Shown here in pieces: positions 1-10,252 of a stretch of DNA of 64,000 nucleotides. Origin of the DNA: Morinoia aosen (Eukaryota > Arthropoda > Malacostraca > Amphipoda > Talitridae); NCBI GenBank assembly GCA_030386875.1, contig CM059576.1:15876058-15940057 (forward strand). Reading direction: 5' to 3'. Every line of letters begins with the position of its first letter. The first letter of the stretch is position 1. The notes below the pieces were generated by a model that worked only from the letters and a program-made list of their open reading frames with translations, made no database searches and was not told the DNA's origin. The position numbers and the translations under genes are program-made.

Positions 1-229
1 TCGTATTTGAATTGGTAAGACCGCTCCGAGAAGGTCAACATTTCAGTATCAAAGACAATAACACGTAATGGATATAAATGTGCATTACATAGCGAGACAG
101 GCTCTTTGTAAAAACAAACATTAACTAGAGGTTCTTTACGTTTGTGAGACTGGCGACCTAGTTCTGCTGTTAGGCCCCTAGAATTCTATTTCTAGGCACA
201 TTTGAAGAGTTTGATGTACGAAACACTGA
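1..229. other. Unassigned flank
   Basis: No open frame, repeat or RNA gene could be supported in these bases. They lie immediately upstream of a decayed mariner-type transposase tail and may be further decayed transposon sequence. Confidence 0.3.
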
Positions 230-400
230 TTCATTTGGAAGAATATTCGTTGGGCAGAATTGTTGACTTCTCTACATGGATTCGTGGAACTCCTGGAGTC
301 TCCTGTCGCGTCCGGCAATCATTGCACCGGCGTTTGAACACCTGCATCGCAACAGACTAGTGTCACGTTGAACATCTTCTACAAATACGCAACCTAATTC
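230..400 (+). pseudogene. C-terminal remnant of a mariner/IS630-type transposase
   Basis: The + strand frame starting near 231 reads as the end of a DDE transposase. A stretch containing RIVDFSTWIRGTPGVSCRV is followed by RQSLHRRLNTCIATD, a TAG stop, and CHVEHLL. In invertebrate mariner-like transposases with an N-terminal helix-turn-helix (DUF4817-like), the C-terminus has this form: an 'ETPGVFERVRQS'-like segment, a Cys-Ile-Ala segment and a terminal 'HFEHLL'. The DDE core is absent, so this is a 5'-truncated, non-functional fragment. A related, longer element lies at 42149-43545. The family call is by memory of conserved motifs, not by search. Confidence 0.5.
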
Positions 401-690
401 CAGACCCTCGACAGCGAAGAAGTATGGCAAATTGATCCAAAAAACTACTGAACACCAATGAAAGTTACGCTAGAGCAGTGTTTCGCAAATTTTGTGCGTT
501 ACGTACTAAGTCCGCGTTTTAGTGGACGATGGGGGTATGCGGCATAGCATACTCGTAGATATGACTGGTGAGCTTTCTTCGCAAATAAAGAGTATAGTGT
601 GTGACATTGCATAGAGTGACTGTGAGAGTAGTAGGTAACGTGTTTGTTTGTTTCGTTTGATAACCTGATTTATAGGAGATTTGGTCAGTG
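401..690. other. No gene; possible hAT-type terminal repeat at about 476
   Basis: The sequence beginning near 476 (cagtgtttcgcaaattttg) resembles the outer end of hAT elements, which often start CAGnG(G/T)TT. No partner end or coding sequence was found, so this is only a weak hint of another DNA-transposon scrap. Confidence 0.2.
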
Positions 691-784
691 AAGACTTCTT
701 CTGCCCGTAAAATTTATACTGAGATAGAAGTCTCTGATTGATAATGGCAGAAATAGGACTGGTCGTAGGAAGGGAGGTGCAAGT

Positions 785-2203
785 GGAATGGATGAGGAGA
801 TTGAGTGCATAACTTGTAAAGAGTGGGTAGATATAGATGCATGAAAAGGTTTGAGAGAGATGAGTCGGAAAAAGTTGAGTGATCTTGTGTTTACGAGCTG
901 GAAATGTTTGATTGATGAGAGAAAGAAGTTGAAAGAGGAGGTTGAGAGATTGACAATTCTGATGGTTGCTTTAGAGGCTGACTTGAAGGATGAAAGGAAG
1001 TTGAATGAAGGAAAGAATGAGAATGGTGCAAACGCAGTGAATAATATAATAATAATAATAATAATGAAGGCATCTACGGATGCTTTATTTCCAATCAAGC
1101 CTGATACATATCACCTTGTACATTGGATTTTCAAATGCCTTAGAACTAACGCCAGGACGCCATGACGCTTTCCTCCGGTCAAGACCGGTACCCATTTCAG
1201 ACACCTGGGTAGAGTGGGGTATTGTGCTTGGAATTTTTCTCCTATACCCAACAGAGAAAATCGCCACTGCCAGCGCCGAGTTTCGAACCCGGGTCCCGGC
1301 CGCACGGCGGCGGAACCTATAGCACACGGCTATCGCGAGCACGTGAAGAGGTAAACGGTGGTGGTGCAAGGAGTGCCTATTGAAGTGGATGATAAGGCAA
1401 ATGATGGTGCAAGGAGTGTAAATTCAGTAAATGATGGAGCAAATGCTGGTGCAAATGTGACAGATGAGAGTAGAAGGATGAATGAGCATGATGAAAGAAG
1501 TACGAATGGAAAGAGTGTGAAGGAGCAGCCTGTTGAGGTGCCACATGAGGTGCAGGCGCCTGTAGTGGAAGTGAATGAAAGGAAGATGGATGGAAAGAGT
1601 GATGTGAGTGGAAGAATTGAACGAAAGAGTAGTTTGAAACGGAGAATGAGACCTACGATTAGAATATGTGGAGACAGCATGGTGAAGAATGTGGATAGGT
1701 TTGTGAAGATGAGTGATAGTAGTGGGTGTACGAGCATGAGAAGAAGGGAAGTGGTAGAGATCTGCATGCGTGCTGAGAGAGTGATAGATGGAATGGATGA
1801 AGGAATGGTTGTACTGCAAGGAGGCGGCAATCGGTTGCTTGAATGTGGGAGAAAACGTACGGTGAATGCAATTGTGAAAGTTGTTGAAAGGGCACGGAAG
1901 AAGAATGTTAGAGTGGCGGTGACAAGCCTCCTGAGAAGGCCTGCCTGTAATGAGGAGTATGATGAAAGGGTACATAAGGAGGTGAACAAGGAGGTGCATG
2001 AAAGGATTATGAATATGAAAGCTGAGAGTATGAGAAAGCGTGAGTTGGGTTTCAGCTTCCTAGACATGGATGTCGTGATCCAGGGTGGGTGTTTTCTTGA
2101 AGATGGAGTCCATCTTACAAAAGAAGGTGAGATGAAACTCTCCAAGAACTTTATCCAGTGGATCAGGGCCACTCATGTCATAATAGAAGGTGGAACTGGA
2201 TGA
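785..2203 (+). pseudogene. LINE ORF1 protein with PHD-like finger, coiled coil and SGNH esterase domain (SINE-interrupted)
   Basis: The N-terminal part (about 790-1039) reads CITCKEW...IDA, then a TGA where a PHD-type finger would have its next Cys, followed by a Lys/Glu-rich segment (KKLKEEVERL) that looks coiled-coil. A SINE splits the frame at 1040-1345. The part from 1346 to 2203 contains RICGDSMV (GDS nucleophile block), a GGGN block, and DGVHLTKEG (the Asp-x-x-His block of SGNH hydrolases), ending with TGA at 2201-2203. In CR1-group elements such ORF1 proteins bind RNA or membranes and help form the retrotransposition particle. The middle is rich in Asn/Asp/Val repeats of low complexity. 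The TGA near 842 and the SINE insertion make the copy defective. A start upstream of 785 is likely but was not found. Confidence 0.7.
1040..1345 (-). mobile_element. tRNA-derived SINE
   Basis: Read on the minus strand, the head (from 1345 downward) contains a pol III A-box-like stretch (TAGCCGTGTGCT) and, about 35 nt later, a B-box-like GGGTTCGAAACTC, as in a tRNA gene. A non-tRNA body follows. The 3' end is an (ATT)n run, seen as (aat)n at 1040-1063 on the + strand. The element sits inside LINE ORF1: coding sequence on both sides is in the same frame, so the insertion post-dates the LINE. No clean target-site duplication could be picked out because the flanking ORF1 is internally repetitive. 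Confidence 0.65.
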
Positions 2204-3380
2204 ATGAAAATTTGTCTGAGCAAAAGTGAGGAATGTCTTGAATCGTCCAATTGTGTTGTAAGGTTTGGAAGTATAAATGTGCGTGGATGGAATGCAGGAA
2301 AGTTAGAAGACCTTGTAGTAGAATTTGAGAACGGAAAATTAGAATTTGTTGGTGTAGTTGAGACCCAAATGCGCGATAGAGTCAGTTTAACATGTAAGGA
2401 GAATAAGTTTAATATGATAGGAAATGGGCGCGTAAATTGGCAAAAAAAGAGGTGGTGGAGTTGGTCTGATTGTAAAGAGTGCTTTAGACTGGAAATTAGA
2501 GGAACTTTCTGTTGGAAATGAACCTGAAAGTGAAGATTTGTAACCAATTAAGTGTAAAAGAATGCATGCCAGAGAATGCATTGTTGTGATTGTATGTTAT
2601 ATGACAACTGATGGGATTTTAGCTCATGAAGAGAATGTAAAAAAGTATAGAACATTAACGAGGATTGTACGAGAACACTGCAGGTGCCCTCTGATTGTGA
2701 TGGGTGACATGAATGGCCATGTTGGTATACTTGGTGAGCCGGTAAATGGAAATGGACAAAAATTGATAGATTTTTGTGATGAGAATGAACTTGAAAACCT
2801 GAATGTCACAATAGGAAATGGCTTGCATACATGGCAAAGCAGGGAATGTGTTGCATACATGGCAGCAGGGTAGAGCAAGAGAGTGTGTCAAAGAAATGTA
2901 TGTAGATGAAGATGATTTTGAAATTGATAGTGACCATAAAATGCTTGTGCTTGAATATAATTGGAGTGGAGAGGAGTCAATGCAGAAGTTCAGTAGTGTG
3001 AAAGAAAGTTGGCGGATAAAGGCGGAACAAGTGTGGAAATGTAAATGACCTAAATGGTGAGATTGCAAGAACCTTGTATGATGTAGCAGAGCAAAAGGCA
3101 GAATGAAATACAGGAAAGGGACAGGGAAAGCCAGGGGGTTTACAAGTGAGATAAAGGAAGAACGAATGAGAAGAGACTTTAAATAAGAAACAAAACAGTT
3201 TGAGGAAAATGTATTAAAGAAACAGAATTACTGAGGATGAATGGCAGAGTGCATGGAATGAGTATAAGGATCAGCAGAAGAAAGTAAGGAGAATGATTAA
3301 TGAGGCTAGAGTTGAAGAAGAGAGACAACAAATTGAAAATCTAAGAAAGAAAGGTCCGGATGGAATAAAAGATTGGTATA
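2204..3380 (+). pseudogene. LINE ORF2, endonuclease domain (decayed)
   Basis: Several broken frames encode an AP-type endonuclease. Visible blocks, in order: a start like RFGSINVRGWN (about 2262), VGVVETQM (catalytic Glu block, about 2350), IVMGDMNGHVG (Asp-x-Asn block, about 2695) and SDHKMLVLEY (Ser-Asp-His block, about 2930). These nick target DNA for target-primed reverse transcription. At least three frame changes or stops separate the blocks (for example the stop at 2519-2521). The linker after the domain runs to 3380, where the Penelope element begins. ORF2 resumes at 7637. Confidence 0.7.
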
Positions 3381-4806
3381 ATTGTTAAAATAAAGGACGT
3401 CTTGGTAGTGAAGTTTCCATTTTTCAAATTTTTGGGATCAGCAAAGACAAAATTAATTTTTAATTTTTTGACCCAAGCTTTCGGCTAGATTAGCTCTAGC
3501 CGTCATCAGGGGAACGATGTATTTTTAAACAAAACCTCTTATGGTATCCGCGGGTATCTAGTGTACAAAACATTTTTTTTAAATTTTTACATGCAAGCCG
3601 AAAATCATTGATCAAGGGCGACTGATGAGCATAGGAAGAAACTGCGGGGGGACATCAAGATGACGATTAATTTTCTTAGGTTCCTAAACACTGTACATTG
3701 CTTCGACAATTTTTCGAGCGTATTAATTTTTAACATTTTATAATATACATACATTTTCAAAATCAAAAGAATGGTTATCTTCTTCCGAATGCTAATAGAC
3801 AAGGGATAACCTATTCTTCCTCTGCACATTCTTCGCATGCTCATCAATTCGTTGTTAAAGATTTCTACCCGTTTCCCCAATGTAACATGCTTCACAATTT
3901 TTACATTATAATTTATATATAAGATTACTTTTTTCACAATTCTATCGTTTATCTTTAAGTCTGATTAGGCTGTTTTTTGTTGTATTTGAAGATTTGAAAG
4001 CCAATTTAACATTGAATGGTTTTAAGATTCGCTGGACTCTTTCAGAACAACCTTTAATATACGGGACGCTAACATATTTCAGGGGGCGTTAGGAATTTTC
4101 GTTGCTTTATCGAAGTATGGGGAGGTTTTGATTATTTCCACCAATCATTACTCGGTTGCTATTACATAGTTACGGAGGAAAATTATTCTATTTCAATAAT
4201 TAATCCACTGTTGAAAGTTCTTACTTCAAATTTTGCTCACTACAAATATTAACTGCTCTCTGATAAAGGGATTTCGCTACACTCCTCCTCTGTGATAAGG
4301 GATGATAACTGAAATAGTCTAAGTACCTGCCTGTGTTTGTTGGTTTCCGGTAGACCTGGAATTATAATCTATTATTGGTTAATCGATTAATTAATATATC
4401 TAAGTACGGGATGCATCCATTACTTTCTAATTCCATAGTAAATTATATGTTGGTGTTGAACCCATTGATATGCTGGAGGAATGTATCAGGCATATCTTCT
4501 GGTAGTGCAGTCAATATATCGTCAACGTAACGTTTCCAAAACAGTGGCTGGCACGGGGGTGTTGATAGGAATTAATCCTCCATTGCTTGCATTGTTATCT
4601 CGGCCAACGCGACAGAGATAGGGGAACCCATCGGTGTTCCTTCTACTTGTTGATAAATTTTGTGATTCCATTAAAAATGATTAGATTCCAGGCATAGGTT
4701 GAGGAGCCGCAGAATAGCTTCAGTTGAAATCGGAGTTACTTGAAGAGGTGAGTTGAAGTTCTGCAATTTTTCGGCGACACATTAATGAGCAAAAGTTTGA
4801 GGTATG
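3381..4806 (-). repeat. Inverted partial copy of the PLE
   Basis: This is the reverse complement of about 6247-7630 plus the first bases of the PLE ORF. It encodes the C-terminal third of the RT and the GIY-YIG domain on the minus strand. The 110-residue open stretches at 3605-3937 (minus) and 7117-7449 (plus) are identical in translation. The same in-frame TAA/TAG codons are present here as in the direct copy. It abuts the pseudo-LTR at 4806/4807. Homology reaches almost base identity, so the duplication is much younger than the element's divergence from other families. Confidence 0.9.
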
Positions 4807-5037
4807 TCCCCCCGCAGTTTCTTCCTATGCTCATCAGTCGCCCTTGATCAATGATTTTCGGCTTGCATGTAAAAATTAAAAAAAATGTTTTGTACACTAG
4901 ATACCCGCGGATACCATAAGAGGTTTTGTTTAAAAATACATCGTTCCCCTGATGACGGCTAGAGCTAATCTAGCCGAAATCTTGGGTCAAAAAATTAAAA
5001 ATTAATTTTGTCTTTGCTGATCCCAAAAATTTGAAAA
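4807..5037 (+). repeat. Pseudo-LTR (5' copy of PLE tail)
   Basis: This matches 7389-7636 on the same strand. It contains the hammerhead-like core (ctgatga at 4949-4955, hairpin, gaaa at 4976-4979). It runs directly into the ATG at 5038, so the tail of one unit is fused to the head of the next, as in PLE tandems. Confidence 0.85.
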
Positions 5038-7442
5038 ATGGAAACTTCACTACCAAGACGTCCTTTATTTTAACAATTGAGACAAGAAGGATAAGATGTG
5101 TACAAAGCCTCCTGTGAATTTTGCGAGTGTCACGAACGCCTAGGAATTGCAAGGGAATAGCTCCGCTTCAACTTACGATGCAAGAAAAATGACATCATTC
5201 CCAAGTCGCTAAGGATTCGACCCCCAATTCGATCTGCTGAAGCCGTAGAATATTTTCGATAGACCGTCGCTAGAAAATGCTTAACGTTCATGATCAACGA
5301 TGACCACAGAAGAATAAATTACAATCGGAAAAGAATTGAATACATTGAGTTAGAGCTACAAGGAAAAATTACTATTGAATTAGTAAACAGTCTCTAGTAA
5401 GCAGCAACGCTAAAACTGCAAAGAAAGTAACAATTTGAAAAATAACGTCTTAAAGAAAAGTATGATCAACTATCTCAATAGAAAAACCCTACCTTTTAAA
5501 TGAATTGCGTAAAAAACTTGTCAAGCAAACATCTAACCGAAGATTAGCAAAAAATTTTGATGAAAGGAAAAACTTTGCGCTCCCTCATTCTAAGAAAGAT
5601 GAAATTGAATTCCTTGGCAACACGGAAACTGTAATTAGATAACTAACCGTTCCAGAGGAAGAAAAAGCCGTTCTTCGCTCCCGAGTAATAACTGCATTAC
5701 AAAGTAGCTAGCGGGTCACGAATATATCTAGAAAAGAAAAAGTTGCCATTAAAGAATTAAGAGAGGATGACTCAATCGTCATCGCACCTGCAGATAAAGG
5801 GAACTCGCTGGTAGTTTTTGACCGACGAGATTATGAATAAAAAATAGCTGATCACTTAGCGAATAGTAGTACCTATAGGATAATGAACGAAAAAAAAACC
5901 TATTTAGCAGTAAAGAAAGTGAATAAGCTAATAAAATAGTTGAAAGATGAAAATAAACTCACCGACTAATAGCGTAAAGCCTTGTACGTAAACAAGTGCG
6001 TGACCCCCCTCTTCTATGCGCTAATCAAAACACACAAGGAAAACTACCCGATTCGTCCTATCGTATCTTTTATTGATTCACCAACTTATTAAGTTGCAAA
6101 ATTTTTATCGGGAATCCTAACCCCAATTACAAACGAGGCATCGCAAAAACTAAAAAATAGCTTTCAAGTCAAGTAATTTTTGCAAGAAATCAACGTTCCG
6201 GACAATTATATCCTAGTTTCTTATGATGTGAAGAGTTTGTTCACTTGTATACCTCAAAATTTTGCTCATTAATGTGTCGCCGAAAAATTGCAGAACTTCA
6301 ACTCACCTCTTCAAGTAACTCCGATTTCAACTGAAGCTATTCTGCGGCTCCTCAACCTATGCCTAGAATCTAATCATTTTTAATGGAATCACAAAATTTA
6401 TCAACAAGTAGAAGGAACACCGATGGGTTCCCCTATCTCTGTCGCGTTGGCCGAGATAACAATGCAAGCAATGGAGGATTAATTCCTATCAACACCCCCG
6501 TGCCAGCCACTGTTTTGGAAACGTTACGTTGACGATATATTGACTGCACTACCAGAAGATATGCCTGATACATTCCTTCAGCATATCAATGGGTTCAACA
6601 CCAACATATAATTTACTATGGAATTAGAAAGTAATGGATGCATCCCGTACTTAGATATATTAATTAATCGATTAACCAATAATAGATTATAATTCCAGGT
6701 CTACCGGAAACCAACAAACACAGGCAGGTACTTAGACTATTTCAGTTATCATCCCTTATCACAGAGGAGGAGTGTAGCGAAATCCCTTTATCAGAGAGCA
6801 GTTAATAATTGTAGTGAGCAAAATTTGAAGTAAGAACTTTCAACAGTGGATTAATTATTGAAATAGAATAATTTTCCTCCGTAACTATGTAATAGCAACC
6901 GAGCAATGATTGGTGGAAATAATCAAAACCTCCCCATACTTCGATAAAGCAACGAAAATTCCTAACGCCCCCTGAAATATGTTAGCGTCCCGTATATTAA
7001 AGGTTGTTCTGAAAGAGTCCAGCGAATCTTAAAACCATTCAATGTTAAATTGGCTTTCAAATCTTCAAATACAATAAAAAACAGCCTAATCAGACTTAAA
7101 GATAAACGATAGAATTGTGAAAAAAGTAATCTTATATATAAATTATAATGTAAAAATTGTGAAGCATGTTACATTGGGGAAACGGGTAGAAATCTTTAAC
7201 AACGAATTGATGAGCATGCGAAGAATGTGCAGAGGAAGAATAGGTTATCCCTTGTCTATTAGCATTCGGAAGAAGATAACCATTCTTTTGATTTTGAAAA
7301 TGTATGTATATTATAAAATGTTAAAAATTAATACGCTCGAAAAATTGTCGAAGCAATGTACAGTGTTTAGGAACCTAAGAAAATTAATCGTCATCTTGAT
7401 GTCCCCCCGCAGTTTCTTCCTATGCTCATCAGTCGCCCTTGA
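5038..7442 (+). CDS. PLE reverse transcriptase / GIY-YIG endonuclease with 35 in-frame TAA/TAG codons
   Basis: The frame opens at ATG 5038 and ends at TGA 7440-7442, about 800 codons. There is one apparent single-base loss in an A-run near 5482-5486. Domains in order: N-terminal region (about 5038-5480), RT core with DKGNSLVVFD (about 5793), LIKTHKENYPIRPIVS (about 6022), VSYDVKSLFT (about 6215), GTPMGSP (about 6415) and the catalytic RYVDDIL (6522-6542), thumb with YLDILINR and VYRKPTNTGRYLDYFSYHP (about 6650-6755), then GIY-YIG (CYIGETGR, about 7167). 24 TAA and 11 TAG codons interrupt it; there is no in-frame TGA. Many TAR codons fall at positions where Gln is usual, for example NI-TAA-FTMELE and HF-TAA-WNHKIYQQ. 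About 29 CAA/CAG codons are also used. The simplest reading is a gene using UAA/UAG for Gln. Under the host code it is a pseudogene. Confidence 0.8.
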
Positions 7443-7543
7443 TCAATGATTTTCGGCTTGCATGTAAAAATTTAAAAAAATGTTTTTTACACTAGATACC
7501 CGCGGATACCATAAGAGGTTTTGTTTAAAAATACATCGTTCCC

Positions 7544-7575
7544 CTGATGACGGCTAGAGCTAATCTAGCCGAAAG
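7544..7575 (+). ncRNA. Hammerhead-ribozyme-like core in PLE tail
   Basis: The segment reads CTGATGA, one unpaired base, a 6-bp hairpin (GGCTAG/CTAGCC with a 7-nt loop), then GAAAG. Hammerhead motifs are known in Penelope-like elements from animals. The copy in the pseudo-LTR (4949-4979) and the inverted copy carry the same bases. The extra base after CTGATGA departs from the textbook core, and stems I and III were not modelled, so self-cleavage is not shown. Confidence 0.5.
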
Positions 7576-7636
7576 CTTGGGTCAAAAAATTAAAAATTAA
7601 TTTTGTCTTTGCTGATCCCAAAAATTTGAAAAATGG

Positions 7637-9840
7637 AAAGATTGGTATAAGTTTATACAAGGTAATGATAGAGGTAGTGAAGTTCAAGTTGATGAATTGG
7701 AGTCAATAGTTGCAGTGTGCGAGATAGGATGCAAATGATGAAAGCAGTTGAAGAATACTAGGTGGACATTGGTGGAATGAATGAGCAGGTTACAGATGAT
7801 GAACCCATAAATTTTCTGATTAATGAACAGGAACTGCAAATGGATAACGAAATCACTTGTGAGGAGATTGTAAGTTTTTTGAAGAAAGTGAAAAATAGAA
7901 AAGCATGTGGCCCTGATAAGATCCCATTTGAATTCTATAAATGTGGAGGAGAGAGTGTGGTCGGTATGTTGAAAAGTGAATTTGATGAGATATAGAAGAG
8001 TGAAAGAGTACCGGATGACTGGAACAAGTGTAATGTAGTCTTGTTGCATACTCGTAAGGGTGGGCATAAGAGTATGAAAGAACTTAAAAATTGCAGATCA
8101 ATTGCACTGGCTGACAATGTATGTAAGATATTTTGTGGTATTTTGAATGAGAGAATGAAACATTTAGTAGAAGAACTAGGAGTCCTAGGTAAAGAACAGA
8201 ATGGGTTTAGGCAAGATAGACGTGGTGAGGATAATCTGTTTGTGGTGAGTGAGATAATTGAACGAATGAAGAAGGATGATAAGAAGCTATAAATAGCATT
8301 CCTGGATATTGAGAAAGCGTATGACAGAGTGGATCGTGTTAGGCTGTTTGAAATTTTGAGAAAAGTTGGTTTTAGCAGAAAAATAGCGAAGATTGTACAG
8401 AGTCTGTATGTGAACACAAGTGCTATCTACAGGTTAGGAAATTTGGAAACAGGGCAAGTGAGGAGTGCTAGAGGAGTGAGACAGGGCTGTACTCTGTCTC
8501 CCCTGTTGTTTGGATTGTACACCGAAGAATTAGCAGTTTGAATGAGAATGAATGGCTTAGGACTGAAAGTTGGTAATGAGAGATTGAGCTATTTGTTGTA
8601 TGCTGATGATGTGGTTGTGGTTAGTGAATGTGGACATGAACTGCCAAGGATGCTTGACATTGTGAATGGATTTAGTACAGATTTCAAGATGAATTTTGTT
8701 GGCGATAAAAGTAAGGTCATGGTTATAAATAGTGATGAAACTGATAGAGACAGACTGTGGAATTTTGGAGAAATCAGAATAGGGAGAACAAAAGAATACA
8801 AATATCTAGGTTGTATGATAAGTGAAGATGGATGTACTAGAACTGAAGGTAAGAAAGTGGTAAAAGCAATGCAGTGGAGTGGACGGTTAGGTAGTGTGGC
8901 CAGATACAGAGCAAACAAGTATGAATGTGTGAGAGGAATGTGGAAGTATGCTGCTGTACCTAGTTTCATGTATGGTATGAGTGCTCTTGCCTGGTATGGA
9001 AGTGATCTTGAGAAGCTGGATGTGATACAAAATAAGGTAGGACGTTCAGCATTGGGTGCTCCAAAATGGACAGCTACTGAAGCCATTAGAGGTGACCTAG
9101 GGTGGAGCCTATTTTCATAAAGAACGATGAAAGCGGTGCTGAATTATAAGGTGAGAATTAAAAGGATGCAGAATAGCAGGTGGGTAGAGTGAATTTTTGA
9201 ATGGAATCCGAGTGTAAGCTATTGGGAGAAAGTGTGTTGGGGGCATTCAAGGAAACTTAGTATGCAAACGATTATTCATGTTAGAATCGGAAGACCTGTG
9301 GATGACTGGAGTTTAATATACGTTGGAGGTGTAGGGCCTGAGTGGGACTGCAAAAGGTGGAAAAAAGAGATGGAGAGGCAAACAAAAGAGTATGGATTGA
9401 ATGAGTGGAAACTTAGCATGATGCGGAAGCCTACACTTAACTGGTGTATGAAAAAGGAAGCACCTAAGTTTGAGATGTTCTATGATGGTAGTTTTGGAAG
9501 TCAACTCTTGTTTGCTGTGAGATGTAAGTCATTGAGTGTGAACAGACGTACATGGAGATGGAATGAGAATAATAACAGATTATGTCGGAAGTGTAATAGT
9601 TGAATGGAGGAAACAATTGAGCATTTTGTGCTGGAATGTAGTTAGTATGAGCAAGAGAGAGTTTCTTGAATGTGGTGTCTGAGCAGTATGGAGAGAATGA
9701 GTGGTATGCCAGATGGGCTGAAGATGATTACGGTATGAGCTGTCTTGCTGGATTGGATCAGGAGAGTAATTTGATTATCATTGAAGCTATGAAAATGTTT
9801 CTTGTGCGAGCCTGGAAGAAGAGACAGTGACTGGAATGAG
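7637..9840 (+). pseudogene. LINE ORF2, reverse transcriptase and C-terminal domain
   Basis: The frame resumes after the PLE. It contains KKVKNRKACGPDKIPFEFYK (about 7880-7940), then SIALADNVCKIF, NGFRQDRRGEDNL, AFLDIEKAYDRVDR (RT motif A, about 8299), GVRQGCTLSPLLFGLY (motif B, about 8476) and YLLYADDVVVV (catalytic YADD, about 8590). A conserved thumb follows, then a C-terminal stretch with CRKCNS, EETIEHFVLEC (Cys/His tail, about 9580-9650). Stops at 7993, 8290, 8539 and others, plus frame changes, break it. It polymerises cDNA at the endonuclease nick in active relatives. The breaks are of all three stop types, unlike the PLE. The motif set fits the CR1/Daphne group. Confidence 0.85.
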
Positions 9841-10080
9841 CCAGTCAGGTGGAGTGGGCAGTAATGACCCAATGTGCCTGGAGATGGTGTTTTGACAAAC
9901 TGGTTATCCCAGTGATGCCGTCCAATGGCAGCTTGTGAGAAGGATTGGTAGATCCTGAGTAGTTTAGTGGACAAGTCTGGTACCAGGCGCTGAGCTCTCT
10001 GTGTGAAAATTGTGGAGGGAATTGTAGGCCGATACAAGGGCCCCGACGCTGTCGGCCCTCAATTTCAAGTTCAAGTTATG
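9841..10080 (+). repeat. LINE 3' UTR with TTCAAG-repeat tail
   Basis: The 3' untranslated part ends in a hairpin-forming GGCCGATACAAGGGCCC region and a short tandem tail ttcaagttcaag. A related 3' end occurs on the minus strand at 52905-53000, which marks both as the same LINE group. Confidence 0.7.
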
Positions 10081-10252
10081 ACAGTTTGCCATGGACTTCG
10101 TTTGGTGTCTAAAATCGGCAGCTGTTCACAGTAATAATTTTCTACGGCAAATTTTAGGCTGTACTAATGTAGAATAGGAAATGTTTTGCGCTGGATGGAA
10201 GTAGATGAAATATTCAAGCGTGAGATATAATTTAATTATGGATAGTCTAAGC

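Larger units (their letters stand above)
3381..7636 (+). mobile_element. Penelope-like element (PLE) with pseudo-LTR and inverted partial copy
   Basis: Layout: an inverted, 5'-truncated copy (3381-4806, minus), a direct copy of the element's tail acting as pseudo-LTR (4807-5037), an RT + GIY-YIG reading frame (5038-7442), and the tail again (about 7389-7636). The inverted arm matches 6247-7630 and even carries the tail-to-head junction, since its outer end contains the start of the ORF. This is the arrangement known for Penelope elements, which form tandem and inverted partial copies. The 13-base sequence aaagattggtata is present on both sides (3368-3380 and 7637-7649), a target-site duplication within LINE ORF2. 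The LINE frame continues past the insertion, so the PLE came later. Confidence 0.9.
690..10080 (+). mobile_element. CR1/Daphne-type LINE, near full length, with two nested insertions
   Basis: This composite holds a two-ORF non-LTR retrotransposon on the + strand. ORF1 carries a degenerate zinc finger and an SGNH-esterase domain. ORF2 carries an AP-type endonuclease and a reverse transcriptase, followed by a C-terminal Cys/His tail and a 3' end of tandem TTCAAG-type units (about 10062-10076). Esterase-bearing ORF1 proteins and short-repeat 3' tails are hallmarks of the CR1 group. Two later insertions split it: a tRNA-derived SINE (1040-1345) and a Penelope-like element (3381-7636). Removing these gives about 4.8 kb. 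Frame is kept across the SINE in ORF1 (both sides in the same frame). Several stops and frameshifts in ORF2 mean the copy is inactive. The exact 5' end is not defined. Confidence 0.85.

Noticed and set aside
1260..1345. Functional tRNA gene
   Set aside because: Box A and B are present, but the acceptor stem and cloverleaf are not intact and a SINE body follows.
1330..2172. 280-codon frame on the minus strand opposite LINE ORF1
   Set aside because: A shadow of ORF1; the SGNH motifs are on the + strand.
5038..7442. PLE stops explained by C-to-T hypermutation (RIP or deaminase)
   Set aside because: CGA, CAA and CAG codons remain in number, no TGA arises from CGA or TGG, and other codons show no C loss.
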